From the NCBI GenBank assembly GCA_945932505.1, contig CAMEQB010000002.1:1-56840 (forward strand): a DNA stretch of 56,840 nucleotides. Direction: 5' to 3'. The notes under the pieces were generated by a model. It was given only the letters and a program-made list of their open reading frames with translations. It did no database searches and was not told where the DNA came from. Numbering within the stretch: the first letter of the stretch is position 1; the number at the start of each line of letters is the position of its first letter. Origin of the DNA: an uncultured Spirochaetales bacterium (GTDB taxonomy: Bacteria > Spirochaetota > Spirochaetia > Sphaerochaetales > Sphaerochaetaceae). Of this stretch, positions 31,759 to 41,638 are shown one piece after another. The position numbers were made by a program, and so were the translations under genes.

Positions 31759-32901
31759 ATGAAAGAGCAGAGCATCAGTTATTATGACGACTATGTAGAC
31801 GACAATTATGTAGTGAAAGAAGGGGAGGGCTTCTTCTCTCCTTTCACTTTTTTATGCTCTGTTTTGGTTTTATCACTATTTGGCTTTATTGCGCTTTTAT
31901 CCAGCACCATGGACAAAGCTATCGCTGAGGGTGTTCCGTTCTATAGTTATTTGGGAAAAGAGTTGTTAGGTGCAGTGTTGGGGCTGGTATTGGGTATTCT
32001 TACATATCTTGTTCCAGATAATATCCTCAATAAGATACACTTTGTTACATGCCCGATTTCAATTGTTTTATTGACTCTATCTAAGTTTGTTTCGCACTTG
32101 AGTTTTCTTTCTTTCTCAGGTGGAGTCTTCTCATTATTTACACTTGTATATTTTATTGCTTGGAGCGTTCCTGTTGTTATGGAAAAGGAAAGAAAGGGCT
32201 TTCCTCTCCTAGCCATCATCCCGTTCTCTATTATATATCTTGCATTCATCGGTTATACTGCAGGTCTGGGTTGGTATGTTGTGGGCTTAGTAATAATTAT
32301 TGCCACTGCTTCCCAGTTTGAAGCAGGAAAGGGATATCTCTTTTTCTTTGTCCTTACAGGGCTTGTGATACTTTTTCTACTCTCCATGATTCCTAGTGTG
32401 TTCAATAGCGTCTCTTCATCAGTTCTTCCTGTAAATGACACCTCTCTTTATAACAAGGATCTACTTGTTTCAAGAATGGCTATAAAAGACGGAGGCATGT
32501 CAGGCTCTGGACTTGGACAAGGCCTATATAAGTTGGGAGCTTTGGAGACACCTCATAAAGAGTTTATCTTCGCAACAATCTTTGAGGAGACCGGTCTTAT
32601 TGGCCTCAGTCTTATTCTTTTTCCTTCAATTATCATATTGATTGTGGGTATAAGGACAGCAAACAGAGCTAGAAGCAAGAAAGAGTTTTCTGTATCTGCC
32701 ATAGTTATAGGTGGTGTATCGTTAATAGTATTTGCCGTTCTATTAAATATTCTCCGTGTCATGGGCTTCAATCCATTTGGAGGCTTGTATCTACCATTCT
32801 TCTCATATGATCCCCTCAGCGAAGCTTTATTTGTATTTTTAAGTGTAATTCTATATAGACTTATATATAGAGAGGGAAGGGAGAAAGATGACAAGGAGTA
32901 G
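31759..32901 (+). CDS. ftsW: divergent FtsW/RodA-like (SEDS) membrane protein
   Basis: The 380-residue product has about ten membrane segments and one good SEDS block: RMAIKDGGMSGSGLGQGLYK followed by TPHKEFIFATIFEETG (265-280). In working SEDS glycan polymerases this region reads LPxxHTDFIFA; here Glu268 replaces the conserved Asp. The QPSE motif and the R-W motif of the second loop are absent (LSFLSFSGGVFSLFTL instead), and the final SYGGS block reads SYDPLS. It is thus an FtsW relative whose polymerase activity is doubtful. Position between ftsL and ftsQ supports a role at the septum. It overlaps ftsQ by 14 bases. Confidence 0.78.
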   Translation: MKEQSISYYDDYVDDNYVVKEGEGFFSPFTFLCSVLVLSLFGFIALLSSTMDKAIAEGVPFYSYLGKELLGAVLGLVLGILTYLVPDNILNKIHFVTCPISIVLLTLSKFVSHLSFLSFSGGVFSLFTLVYFIAWSVPVVMEKERKGFPLLAIIPFSIIYLAFIGYTAGLGWYVVGLVIIIATASQFEAGKGYLFFFVLTGLVILFLLSMIPSVFNSVSSSVLPVNDTSLYNKDLLVSRMAIKDGGMSGSGLGQGLYKLGALETPHKEFIFATIFEETGLIGLSLILFPSIIILIVGIRTANRARSKKEFSVSAIVIGGVSLIVFAVLLNILRVMGFNPFGGLYLPFFSYDPLSEALFVFLSVILYRLIYREGREKDDKE

Positions 32902-33619
32902 AAAAATCTTTTTTATGTCTTTTTCTCTTTTAACTATCATATTCCTTATTCTCTCAGCGTCCATTGTAGGACGTTTTACTATTAAGAGCGTCGAAGTGAA
33001 AGAAATACCTGAGACATGGAATGTAATGTCACTATTACTAAGAGAAAAGGGACGAAATGTATTGTCTCTTAATAAGAGGGGAATAAAGAAAGAAATAGAG
33101 AAGCTTATATACATAGAAAGGGCTGATGTTGGAGTTCACGACAATGTTCTTACTGTCACTGGCATTCTACCTCAATGTGGCGTGCTTCTTTATGATGGGA
33201 GAAGAACAGCATTTGTAGGAGAGTGTGAAAAGGGAGAAATCGACAGTAAGGATTATATTGCCTTACAGGGTGGATTTCTCACTCTGGAAGTTACTCCTGT
33301 ATTGTTTGATATAATATTGGGTTCAAATGATGAAAAATATACATCTTTAATGATGACACTGTCACACGCTTTTGAATCTTCTGGCTTGATAACAAATGCC
33401 GAATATGACAATAATAAACCTAGTATATTCTCAGGCTCGTTGACTCTTTACTTAGATAGTGTAGAAGCAGTTCTTATCATTAAGGATCTAAGGAAAGTCG
33501 ATAGACTTGAAGAGTGTCTTGAAATAATCAAAGAGGATTATATTTCCTCTAATGATAGAATGTTAGAGAGAGCTAAGGAATATGTCCTTGACGACTCTCT
33601 CATGGTAGTAAAGAGGTAA
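32888..33619 (+). CDS. ftsQ: FtsQ/DivIB-like division protein
   Basis: The 243-residue product has an N-terminal membrane anchor (about 8-27), then IKSVEVKEIP and LSLNKRGIKKEIEKLIYIERADVGVHDNVLTVTG, which fit a POTRA domain and the start of the FtsQ beta domain. The rest is weakly conserved. FtsQ links early and late division proteins and binds FtsL. Its place just before ftsA supports the assignment. The end overlaps the ribosome binding site of ftsA. Confidence 0.75.
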   Translation: MTRSRKIFFMSFSLLTIIFLILSASIVGRFTIKSVEVKEIPETWNVMSLLLREKGRNVLSLNKRGIKKEIEKLIYIERADVGVHDNVLTVTGILPQCGVLLYDGRRTAFVGECEKGEIDSKDYIALQGGFLTLEVTPVLFDIILGSNDEKYTSLMMTLSHAFESSGLITNAEYDNNKPSIFSGSLTLYLDSVEAVLIIKDLRKVDRLEECLEIIKEDYISSNDRMLERAKEYVLDDSLMVVKR

Positions 33620-33623
33620 GGCT

Positions 33624-34853
33624 GTGGCTGCAGACAAAACGATAGTAGGATTGGATATAGGTACAAGTTCCACAAGAGTCGCCGTCGGTTCTGTCTCCAG
33701 AGATGGACAGCTGGTGATAGAGAGTGTTGTCGAACGCCCAAGCGAAGGTGTAAAGAACGGCTCTATTGTCAACATTGAACAGACAATGAAGACAATAGGA
33801 AGTGTAATTGGTGAAGCTGAAGTACAGGCCGGTACAGAGATTTCATCTGTCATCATCGGTATCGGAGGGGACCAGATCAAAGGCATAAAGAGTAATGGTG
33901 TCGTAGGTATCAACTCCAAAGACCAGGAGATAACCAAAGACGATATCAGACGCTCCATCGATGTTGCCAGAAATATCCAGCTTCCTCAGAATACAGAGAT
34001 CCTTCATTCTCTTGTCCAGGATTTCTATGTGGATTCACGCTCTGGCATCAAGGACCCTGTAGATATGCTGGGACATAGGTTAGATACTAAGATTCTCCTT
34101 GTCTTGGGTTCTTCTCCAATAATCCAGAATCAGAAGAAGTGTGTACATAAAACTGGTCTTCAGGTTCAGAAAGTTGTGTTCCAGACTCTTGCAGATGCAG
34201 AAGTGGTTCTATCCCCTGAAGAGAAAGATATGGGAGCCATCGTCATTAATATCGGATCTGGGTCTACAAACTATATAGCATACGCCGGTGGTGCACCTGT
34301 ACATGTAGGTGGCATAAATCGTGGAAGTGACCTTGTTACTTCCGATATCGCATACCTATTCCAGCTTCCAAAGGCTGCAGCTGAGTCACTAAAGCTTACT
34401 GACGGTTCCTGCTATAGCCCTGGAATAGACGAAAACGACATGATGGTCACACCTGCTCTTGGGGGTAAGCCGGCTATCAGAATGCCTAGGAAAGAGTTTG
34501 CAAAAGTAATAGAAGCAAGAATGGCAGAGATACTGTTGATGATTCAGCAGGATTTACAAGATAACCAGATTCAAGGACCTTTCGGTGCAGGAATAGTTCT
34601 TGTAGGTGGTGGAGCATTAATGGGAGGAGTGACAGAGTTGGCTGCAGAGATATTCCGTCTTCCTTCCCGTATCGGATTCCCTGAGGCTATAAGCGGATTG
34701 GACAGGACATATATCGATCCAAAATATTCAACAGTCTTGGGTCTATTTAAGAGTGAGGCCAAAAGATTTCGTGACAACAACGATATTTCTGGCGTCAAAG
34801 AGAAGAAAGGCTTCGGATCAAAAGTCAAGAGCCTCTTTGGTAAGTTATTTTAA
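33624..34853 (+). CDS. ftsA: cell division protein FtsA
   Basis: The 409-residue product starts at a GTG (33624). Actin-fold motifs are TIVGLDIGTSSTRVAVG at the N-terminus, INIGSGSTNYIAY and GIVLVGGGALMGG near residue 330. The final KKGFGSKVKSLFGKLF is the amphipathic helix that holds FtsA at the membrane. FtsA tethers FtsZ filaments and recruits late division proteins. It is 9 bases before ftsZ. Confidence 0.96.
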   Translation: MAADKTIVGLDIGTSSTRVAVGSVSRDGQLVIESVVERPSEGVKNGSIVNIEQTMKTIGSVIGEAEVQAGTEISSVIIGIGGDQIKGIKSNGVVGINSKDQEITKDDIRRSIDVARNIQLPQNTEILHSLVQDFYVDSRSGIKDPVDMLGHRLDTKILLVLGSSPIIQNQKKCVHKTGLQVQKVVFQTLADAEVVLSPEEKDMGAIVINIGSGSTNYIAYAGGAPVHVGGINRGSDLVTSDIAYLFQLPKAAAESLKLTDGSCYSPGIDENDMMVTPALGGKPAIRMPRKEFAKVIEARMAEILLMIQQDLQDNQIQGPFGAGIVLVGGGALMGGVTELAAEIFRLPSRIGFPEAISGLDRTYIDPKYSTVLGLFKSEAKRFRDNNDISGVKEKKGFGSKVKSLFGKLF

Positions 34854-34862
34854 GGAGCTGAG

Positions 34863-36125
34863 ATGAGCTTTAATTTATTTGATATTGAAGACACTACTAC
34901 AGGAGAACAGGCTACACCTACAATAATCAAAGTCGTTGGAGTAGGTGGAGGCGGTGGCAACGCTGTAAACAGAATGATTGCCAATGGTCTGAAGAAAGTA
35001 TCCTTTGTTGCATTGAATACTGATGTTCAGGCTCTACAGCGCTCTAATGCCCAGACAAGAATCGCCATAGGTAAGGAGCTTACAGGAGGACTTGGTGCCG
35101 GTGGTCAGCCAGAAATCGGAGAGAAGGCTGCACAGGAAAGCAAGGAAGAGATCAAGAAAGAGCTTGAAAATGCAGATATGGTCTTTATTACAGCAGGTAT
35201 GGGCGGTGGAACTGGAACAGGTGCCGCTGCTGTAGTTGCTGAAATAGCAAAGAGCTGCAACGCTTTGACAGTTGCAGTTGTAACTACTCCATTTACATTC
35301 GAAGGAAAGAAGAAGTTAAGTCTTGCTGAGCAGGGTATCGAGAAACTACGTAAGAGTGTAGATACTCTCATCATCATTCCTAACCAGCACTTATTGAATG
35401 TTGTAGAGCAGAACACTCCTATCAAGAAAGCATTCCTTCTTGCAGACTCCGCCCTATTGCAGGCTGTACAGGGCATCTCGGACCTTATTACTGAGCCAGG
35501 TGAAATCAACATCGACTTTGCAGACGTAAAGACAGTAATGAAGGGTAAGGGTGACGCTCTTATCGGACTTGGATTTGGAGAAGGAACAAATAGAGCTGTT
35601 GAAGCAGCAAAGCAGTCTATCAACAACCCGCTATTGGAGAATGCATCTATAGAAGGTGCAAAGGCAGTACTGGTCAACATTGCTGGTGGTGATAACCTTA
35701 CACTCCAGGAGTATCAGGATGTAGTTGAGCTCATTACTGCAAACGTTGACGAAGAAGCTCTTATTACTGCAGGTCAGTCCTATAACCCTGCACTTGGAGA
35801 GAGAATCAGAGTCACTGTGGTCGCTACAGGCTTCGAGCATCGCTCTGTTAGCACTGGTGCCAATGCTGCAGAGATCTTCGGAACAAAGAATGGAAAACCG
35901 GAAGAAGAAAACAATGAAGTTCCTCAGTTCAATAGGCGTCACGAAGAGGCTCCTCAGAAGAAAGAGAACAGCTATGAAAGAGAAAAAGAGAGCAATAAGG
36001 ACTCCGGCGTAATCAACATTAATCGTTGGACAGACCTTAAGAACCAGCTTAATCTCAGAAGCAGTAATTCTACTGATTATACAACACCTTCTATTTTGAG
36101 AATGAAGAACGATGATGACCAATGA
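34863..36125 (+). CDS. ftsZ: cell division protein FtsZ
   Basis: The 420-residue product has the tubulin motif [12 protein letters not shown], an N-terminal [15 protein letters not shown], the T7 loop region [12 protein letters not shown], and a disordered linker from about 325. It ends in [13 protein letters not shown], which includes the conserved C-terminal peptide that FtsA binds. It polymerises with GTP into the division ring. GGAGCTG precedes the ATG. The stop lies inside the start of xerC (14-base overlap). Confidence 0.98.
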   Translation: MSFNLFDIEDTTTGEQATPTIIKVVGVGGGGGNAVNRMIANGLKKVSFVALNTDVQALQRSNAQTRIAIGKELTGGLGAGGQPEIGEKAAQESKEEIKKELENADMVFITAGMGGGTGTGAAAVVAEIAKSCNALTVAVVTTPFTFEGKKKLSLAEQGIEKLRKSVDTLIIIPNQHLLNVVEQNTPIKKAFLLADSALLQAVQGISDLITEPGEINIDFADVKTVMKGKGDALIGLGFGEGTNRAVEAAKQSINNPLLENASIEGAKAVLVNIAGGDNLTLQEYQDVVELITANVDEEALITAGQSYNPALGERIRVTVVATGFEHRSVSTGANAAEIFGTKNGKPEEENNEVPQFNRRHEEAPQKKENSYEREKESNKDSGVININRWTDLKNQLNLRSSNSTDYTTPSILRMKNDDDQ

Positions 36126-37038
36126 GTATGACCTAAGTAGTGTAGACAGGGAACTAGTCAGATCTTTTGGAGACACTATCAGTTATTCTTTTCGCCTCTC
36201 GGAGAAAACCCGGGAGGTTTATTGTAGGGAAGCATCCCTCTTTCTTACTTTTCTCAATAAGAACAATTTAAAGCTGGAGGAAGTGACTCCAACACTCATT
36301 GAGAAGTACGTAATAGAACGAGAAGATGAAAATGGAATACAGACTAGGACTGCCGGAAAGGTCTTGTCTTCTCTCCGTACTTTTTTTAAATTCCTCAAGA
36401 ATGAGAAAATAGTGGAATCGAATCCTGCAAAGCTGGTGGAGAAGCCAAAAGACCCGGTAGTACTTCCAAAAACTATAAGCGAAGATGAGATTGAGGAGCT
36501 GTTGAACCAATTTGACGATGATTTACTTGGGCGTCGTGATTATGCTCTATTTGAGCTCATATACTCTTCTGGCATGCGTATCAGCGAAGCAGTATCTTTA
36601 GATGTAAGTTCATGGAGACGGGAAGAGAAAGCTATAAACGTAATAGGAAAGAGAAATAAAGAGAGAATAGTCTTTGTTGGTGATATTGCCTTTGATGCAG
36701 TGGAGGAGTATTTATGGAATGTAAGGCCGAAGCTCCTTTCAAAGAAGAATCAGAAAGAACAGGCCTTATTTCTTAATAGAAGGGGAGGTAGGCTTACCCG
36801 CCAGGCAGCACACTTACGCTTTCAGGAGTGTACAAAGACCTTGGGCTTGGACGCCACTATCCACACTCTGCGTCACTCTTTTGCTTCCCATATGATAAAA
36901 AACGGTGCTGACATAAGAAGCGTGCAGGAGATGCTGGGGCATAGTGACATCAAGACTACCCAAATCTACACCCAACTTGATACTTCTACGCTTCTTGAAG
37001 CCTATGACAAGTTCTCTCCCTTTGATGATGAAGAGTAA
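36112..37038 (+). CDS. xerC: tyrosine recombinase, XerC-like
   Basis: The 308-residue product has the N-terminal SAM-like domain and a catalytic domain with [14 protein letters not shown] (Arg), GKRNKERIV (Lys), [11 protein letters not shown] (His-x-x-Arg), [15 protein letters not shown] (His and Tyr). Xer recombinases resolve chromosome dimers at dif together with a partner. The start overlaps ftsZ, with two adjacent ATG codons possible (36112 or 36115). Which of the two Xer genes here is C or D is a guess from order. Confidence 0.88.
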   Translation: MMTNEYDLSSVDRELVRSFGDTISYSFRLSEKTREVYCREASLFLTFLNKNNLKLEEVTPTLIEKYVIEREDENGIQTRTAGKVLSSLRTFFKFLKNEKIVESNPAKLVEKPKDPVVLPKTISEDEIEELLNQFDDDLLGRRDYALFELIYSSGMRISEAVSLDVSSWRREEKAINVIGKRNKERIVFVGDIAFDAVEEYLWNVRPKLLSKKNQKEQALFLNRRGGRLTRQAAHLRFQECTKTLGLDATIHTLRHSFASHMIKNGADIRSVQEMLGHSDIKTTQIYTQLDTSTLLEAYDKFSPFDDEE

Positions 37039-37076
37039 TTTTTGTTCAAAATAAGGGAAAACTGCGTTTTATTAGT

Positions 37077-37754
37077 ATGAAGCGGAAAAAACTGAATATA
37101 GAATCCTTCTCATACTATGGAGCGGAAATAAGATATATCGGAGCCCTTCCTGATGAAAATACTGTCTTTCTTTCAGGAGGAAAGAGTATGGGGAGAGAAG
37201 GGATAGTTGCAATGTATCGCTCAAGCTTGGAGGCTGCGGCAAATGAATGGAGCGTCTCTTATATTCCAGGACTCCAATACTCAGAAGCTGTAGAGAGAGG
37301 ATTATATGAGAGAGATAAGGGCGCTCTCTTTGCCTTTGTACCTATGGGAATAAAGTGCGCGTCCCTTTCTCTTATCTCTAGGTGTCTTGTAACTGGAGGC
37401 GGTGTCATATCCACAGTCAATGACGATTCTGTCTTCTCTTTAGAAGCTTTATCATCTTGTCGTAGCTTGGCTCACTCTCTTTCAAGAGCTACAATAATAG
37501 GTAATGAGAACCTCTCATCTATACCTTATTCTATAATGAGTGCGTTGGATGAAGGTAGGGACGTGGGAGTGTTGGAAAGTGCACTGAATGGTAAAGGAGT
37601 CAGAAACCTGGTACGGGAGGGAGCTCCCATAGTAAGGAGTTTTTCTGATTTTCTATCTACTCCACGTTATATATCTTTTCCATATTCAAAAGGAAAGTAT
37701 GGCATAATGGGAGAGCGTTTCGGGCTATTGGATATAGAAAGACATGAAAAATAA
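37077..37754 (+). CDS. DprA/Smf-like protein, short and divergent
   Basis: The 225-residue product has a Rossmann-like layout similar to DprA: VFLSGGKSMGREGI near residue 32, VSYIPGLQYSEAVERGLYE (cf. SGlA.GID..AH), and GGGVISTVNDD. The usual GSR and FPxRNRIIAGLS motifs are changed (SLAHSLSRATIIGNEN). DprA loads RecA on incoming single-stranded DNA. Typical proteins are about 290-370 residues, so this is short. It lies between two recombinase genes and overlaps xerD by 11 bases; spirochaete smf genes lie in a comparable place. No good ribosome binding site is seen. Confidence 0.58.
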   Translation: MKRKKLNIESFSYYGAEIRYIGALPDENTVFLSGGKSMGREGIVAMYRSSLEAAANEWSVSYIPGLQYSEAVERGLYERDKGALFAFVPMGIKCASLSLISRCLVTGGGVISTVNDDSVFSLEALSSCRSLAHSLSRATIIGNENLSSIPYSIMSALDEGRDVGVLESALNGKGVRNLVREGAPIVRSFSDFLSTPRYISFPYSKGKYGIMGERFGLLDIERHEK

Positions 37755-38685
37755 CGAGTACATAGAAGAATTCTTAATCTATGAAAAAAAGATAAAGGCA
37801 CTCAGTGACAATACTGTCAAAGCCTATAACTTTGATTTGGATATTCTTTCATCCTTTTCTGGAGAAAGGGAATTGGATTTTCCTTCCTTTTCCAATGAAG
37901 ACGCCAGGGAATTTATGCGTAAACTGGAGAAAGATGGTAGAGCTGAGAAAACTAGGCTCAGAATCCTTACTTGCTGCCATACTTTCTTTACATACCTTGA
38001 AAAATCAGGAGAAGTGGATTTTAATCCCTTCGATTCCATCTCTCTTCGCTCTGGTGGTAGAAGGCTTCCATCTGTCTTGACAGTAGATGAAGTTAAAGAG
38101 CTTTTATCCCTTCCTGTGAACAACTTCAAGGACGAGAGGGACCATATACTCTTTCTCTTTCTATACAACACCGGCTGTAGAATAAGCGAAGCTTTGAGTG
38201 TAGACGTAGATGATATAGAGTGGGGTGAGAGAAGAATAAAGATAATGGGAAAGGGAAGCAAGGAAAGATTTGTTTTTCTTTCAAAGAAAGCCCTTACTGA
38301 GATCAAAGACCAGTACTTACCCCAAAGAGAAGCTTACTTAGTGGAAAAAGGGAAAGGCGGAGAAAAAGCATTGTTTATTGGAGAAAGGGGAGGAAGGTTG
38401 CCGTTTTCCTCTTCTCATATTATCTTCGATGAATATAGGGAAAAACTTGGATGGCAGAAAGATTTCACTCCTCATACTTTGAGGCACTCTTTCGCCACTC
38501 ATCTTATGGATAAGGGTGCTGACATAAGACTTGTCCAAGAGTTACTCGGACATGAAAGTATTTCTACTACACAGATCTATACGCACGTCTCCAGAGCCAA
38601 ATTGAAGAAAGTGTATATGGATACGCATCCACATGGTAAAGGAAATAAAAAGAATGACAGGAACGACAATTGTAGCAGTTCGTAA
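37744..38685 (+). CDS. xerD: tyrosine recombinase, XerD-like
   Basis: The 313-residue product has a complete catalytic set: [14 protein letters not shown] (Arg), GKGSKERFV (Lys), [11 protein letters not shown] (His and Arg), [15 protein letters not shown] (His and Tyr). The final 25 residues, [19 protein letters not shown], are low in complexity and overlap the start of hslV. It would act with the other Xer enzyme at dif. The two Xer genes of this window are clearly distinct, consistent with a XerC/XerD pair. Confidence 0.9.
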   Translation: MKNNEYIEEFLIYEKKIKALSDNTVKAYNFDLDILSSFSGERELDFPSFSNEDAREFMRKLEKDGRAEKTRLRILTCCHTFFTYLEKSGEVDFNPFDSISLRSGGRRLPSVLTVDEVKELLSLPVNNFKDERDHILFLFLYNTGCRISEALSVDVDDIEWGERRIKIMGKGSKERFVFLSKKALTEIKDQYLPQREAYLVEKGKGGEKALFIGERGGRLPFSSSHIIFDEYREKLGWQKDFTPHTLRHSFATHLMDKGADIRLVQELLGHESISTTQIYTHVSRAKLKKVYMDTHPHGKGNKKNDRNDNCSSS

Positions 38686-39190
38686 AGGTGGAAAAGTTGC
38701 TATCGCAGGTGATGGCCAAGTTACTCAGGGAGATACTGTAGTAAAGGGGAATGCTCACAAAGTAAGAAGACTCTATGATGACAAGGTCATCATTGGATTT
38801 GCAGGCAGCACTGCAGATGCCTTCACTCTATTTGAACTATTTGAGGGTAAACTCAAGCAGTTTAACGGAGACCTCACAAGAGCTGCAGTAGAACTGGCAA
38901 AGCAGTGGAGAATGGACAAGCAGCTTAGAAACCTTGAAGCAATGATGCTTGCTTCTGATGGAAATAAGATGTTTATGATCAGCGGTGTAGGTGATGTCCT
39001 TGAACCGGAAGGGGATGTACTTGCAATTGGAAGCGGAGGAAACTTTGCCCGTGCTGCAGCTACAGCTTACTTGGATGCAAATGTAGACTGGGATGCAGAG
39101 ACAATCGCAAAGAAGAGTATCAGCATCGCAGCTGATATCTGTATATACACAAATCACTCTATAATTACTGAAGTCAAGGAAGGAAAGTAA
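38654..39190 (+). CDS. hslV: ATP-dependent protease subunit HslV
   Basis: The start chosen is the ATG at 38654, giving 178 residues that begin [14 protein letters not shown]; after removal of a short leader the Thr of TTIV is the catalytic N-terminal nucleophile. An ATG 7 codons earlier is possible and also in frame. Other motifs are [23 protein letters not shown] and [13 protein letters not shown]. HslV forms the proteolytic core with HslU. It overlaps the end of xerD by 32 bases and hslU by 1 base. Confidence 0.94.
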   Translation: MTGTTIVAVRKGGKVAIAGDGQVTQGDTVVKGNAHKVRRLYDDKVIIGFAGSTADAFTLFELFEGKLKQFNGDLTRAAVELAKQWRMDKQLRNLEAMMLASDGNKMFMISGVGDVLEPEGDVLAIGSGGNFARAAATAYLDANVDWDAETIAKKSISIAADICIYTNHSIITEVKEGK

Positions 39191-40533
39191 TGGAGCTTTT
39201 AAACGAAAGAACACTAGATAATATGACTCCAAAAGAGATTGTGGAGTCATTGGATAAATATGTAATCGGGCAGAATGATGCAAAAAGAACAATTGCAGTA
39301 GCGCTACGTAACAGAGTAAGAAGAAAGAAACTTCCTAAAGAGATCAGAGATGAAGTCTCTCCAAAGAATATTCTTATGATCGGAAGCACCGGTGTGGGTA
39401 AGACTGAGATTGCCAGAAGAATCGCAAAACTTGCCGATGCACCATTTATTAAAGTCGAGGCTACAAAATACACAGAAGTGGGATATGTAGGAAGAGACGT
39501 CGAGTCAATGGTCAAAGACCTTATGGCTGCCGCTGTTTCTATGGTCAAGGAAGAAATGGCAAAGGCTAGGGAAGGTGAAGTTGATGAGAATGTAGAGTCA
39601 AGGCTTCTTGATCTCTTACTTCCTTCTCTTAACGTGAAGGACGACGAGAACGCTCGAGAGACTAGAGAGAAGTTCAGAAAGATGCTTCGTGACGGTGTCT
39701 TCGATAACAAGGAAGTGGAGATGAACGTAAGCTCTCCGCGTCCTAACATCAACATCGTGGGCGGTGGAAATATGGAGGATCTGCAGAATGCCATGAACTC
39801 TCTTGGTTCCATATTTTCCGGTCAGAGTGGTCAGCATAAGAGAAAGATAACTATTAAGAGAGCCAGAGAAATTATCAAAGAAGAAGAGATGGACAGAGTC
39901 GTTGACATCGACAAGGCTGTGGATGAAGCCAAGGAGAGAACTGAGCAGATGGGTATCATCTTCATCGATGAAATCGACAAGGTTGCATCCAGAGGCAATA
40001 CAAGTGGTGCAGATGTTTCCCGTGAAGGTGTCCAACGTGATATTCTCCCTATTGTCGAAGGAACAAAGGTCAGTACACGCTGGGGTGTAATCGACACGAC
40101 AAACATCCTCTTTATTGCAGCAGGAGCCTTCTCACTCTCAAAGCCTAGCGACCTTATTCCTGAACTTCAGGGTAGATTCCCACTCCATGTAGAACTTCAT
40201 GACCTGACTGAAAATGATTTCTACAAAATCCTTACAGAGCCTCAGAATGCCATTACAAAGCAGTATAAGGCCCTTCTCTCCACAGAGAATGTGAACATCG
40301 AATATGAAGATGAAGCACTGAAGGAGATTGCCAGAATCGCAGCAGAAGTCAACCAGTCAAACGACAACATCGGAGCAAGAAGACTTCATACAGTTATGGA
40401 GAAACTGCTAGAAGAGTTAAGCTTCTCTGCCAATGAACTCTCCGGTCAGACAATCACGATCACTAAGGGATACGTGGATGAAAGACTGAAGAACATTGTA
40501 GAGAATCAGGATCTTTCAAGATATATTCTCTAA
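39190..40533 (+). CDS. hslU: HslU ATPase subunit
   Basis: The 447-residue product has TPKEIVESLDKYVIGQNDAK at the start, Walker A GSTGVGKT at 65-72, the Glu-rich I-domain at about 110-235, Walker B GIIFIDEIDK and the sensor block FPLHVELHDL. The C-terminus ends LSRYIL, which inserts into HslV pockets. It unfolds substrates for HslV. The start overlaps the hslV stop (TAATG). Confidence 0.97.
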   Translation: MELLNERTLDNMTPKEIVESLDKYVIGQNDAKRTIAVALRNRVRRKKLPKEIRDEVSPKNILMIGSTGVGKTEIARRIAKLADAPFIKVEATKYTEVGYVGRDVESMVKDLMAAAVSMVKEEMAKAREGEVDENVESRLLDLLLPSLNVKDDENARETREKFRKMLRDGVFDNKEVEMNVSSPRPNINIVGGGNMEDLQNAMNSLGSIFSGQSGQHKRKITIKRAREIIKEEEMDRVVDIDKAVDEAKERTEQMGIIFIDEIDKVASRGNTSGADVSREGVQRDILPIVEGTKVSTRWGVIDTTNILFIAAGAFSLSKPSDLIPELQGRFPLHVELHDLTENDFYKILTEPQNAITKQYKALLSTENVNIEYEDEALKEIARIAAEVNQSNDNIGARRLHTVMEKLLEELSFSANELSGQTITITKGYVDERLKNIVENQDLSRYIL

Positions 40534-40552
40534 TTTATGTTATCATTGGTTT

Positions 40553-41638
40553 ATGCAGTATATAACCATTGTTGCAGATAGCTATGAAGAAGCGGCGGAA
40601 AAAGCGAGAAAAGAGTATGGCGATGCCATACGTATTCATTCCCGCCGCGATTTTACAACTCCAGGTGGTCTCTTTACACGAAAGATGAAAAAGTGTGAGA
40701 TCACTTGTTATATCTCAACCTCTCCACTGGAAGAAAAGACAGTGGGACAGAGAGATATGAATGAATTTGAGAAAGAAGCAAAGACTCCAGACCCACATAA
40801 GCTTACAACGCAAGAACGTCTTAATACAGAGATACATCGAGGCACGGAGGAAGGATATAAGAAAGCTGAAAGGCTTTTGGAGGAAAACTATATTTCAGGC
40901 CCATTGAGGGAAAAGCTTTTGGAAGGACTTTCTTGTACAAGTGACGAGTGCTCCAGAATACTAAGTGAAAGAATACTTGAAAATACAAAGATGGATTATG
41001 AAGCACAGATTCATCCTTCCCGTGTGGTAGTTTTCTTGGGTCCTACAGGTGCAGGAAAGACTACAACCCTGGCAAAGGTTGCTTGGCTATACAAATCCAG
41101 TGGCAAGAAAGTTGGAATCATAACTCTGGATGCATATAGAGTAGGCGCCTATGAGCAGATAGCCGCCTTTGGTGAAGGGTTGGGTATTCCAGTAGAGAAA
41201 GTCGTTAGAGAAGACCAATTGATGGTAGCTATGGAGAAGTTTTCATACTTCGATCTTGTTCTTGTAGATACTATGGGGTTAAGTAGTAAAGACTTGGAGC
41301 TTAATCTTAGACTAAAGGGGCTGGGCTTACAGCTTTCAAGACTCAACACTACTTTTACACTGATAGTCTCTGCAAGCATGAAAGAAGAAGATATGATGAG
41401 ACACTACGAACGATATAAAGATGACTTCTCCATCACTTCAATAATCGTAACAAAACTTGATGAGTCTATAACAATCGGAAACGCCCTCTCTTTTGCATAC
41501 TCAATTAATAAGCCTATTCTCTTCTTCACTGACGGGCAGAAAGTCCCTGAAGACTTGGAGAAGGCATCTACAGAGGTGATACTTGGTAACTTAAGAGGTT
41601 TCGGCCTTGATATGAGGGCATATAGGGGACAGCTTTGA
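40553..41638 (+). CDS. flhF: SRP-family GTPase FlhF
   Basis: The 361-residue product has the FlhF N-terminal B domain (MQYITIVADSYEEAAEKA...), a variable helical part, and an NG GTPase domain with Walker A GPTGAGKTTT (163-172), DAYRVGAYEQ, VLVDTMG and TKLDESITIG. FlhF places the flagellar basal body in motile bacteria. No other flagellar gene is in the window, although motile spirochaetes often have flagellar operons beside hslVU. No ribosome binding site is obvious. Its stop directly abuts the stop of the convergent FtsI-like gene. Confidence 0.88.
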   Translation: MQYITIVADSYEEAAEKARKEYGDAIRIHSRRDFTTPGGLFTRKMKKCEITCYISTSPLEEKTVGQRDMNEFEKEAKTPDPHKLTTQERLNTEIHRGTEEGYKKAERLLEENYISGPLREKLLEGLSCTSDECSRILSERILENTKMDYEAQIHPSRVVVFLGPTGAGKTTTLAKVAWLYKSSGKKVGIITLDAYRVGAYEQIAAFGEGLGIPVEKVVREDQLMVAMEKFSYFDLVLVDTMGLSSKDLELNLRLKGLGLQLSRLNTTFTLIVSASMKEEDMMRHYERYKDDFSITSIIVTKLDESITIGNALSFAYSINKPILFFTDGQKVPEDLEKASTEVILGNLRGFGLDMRAYRGQL

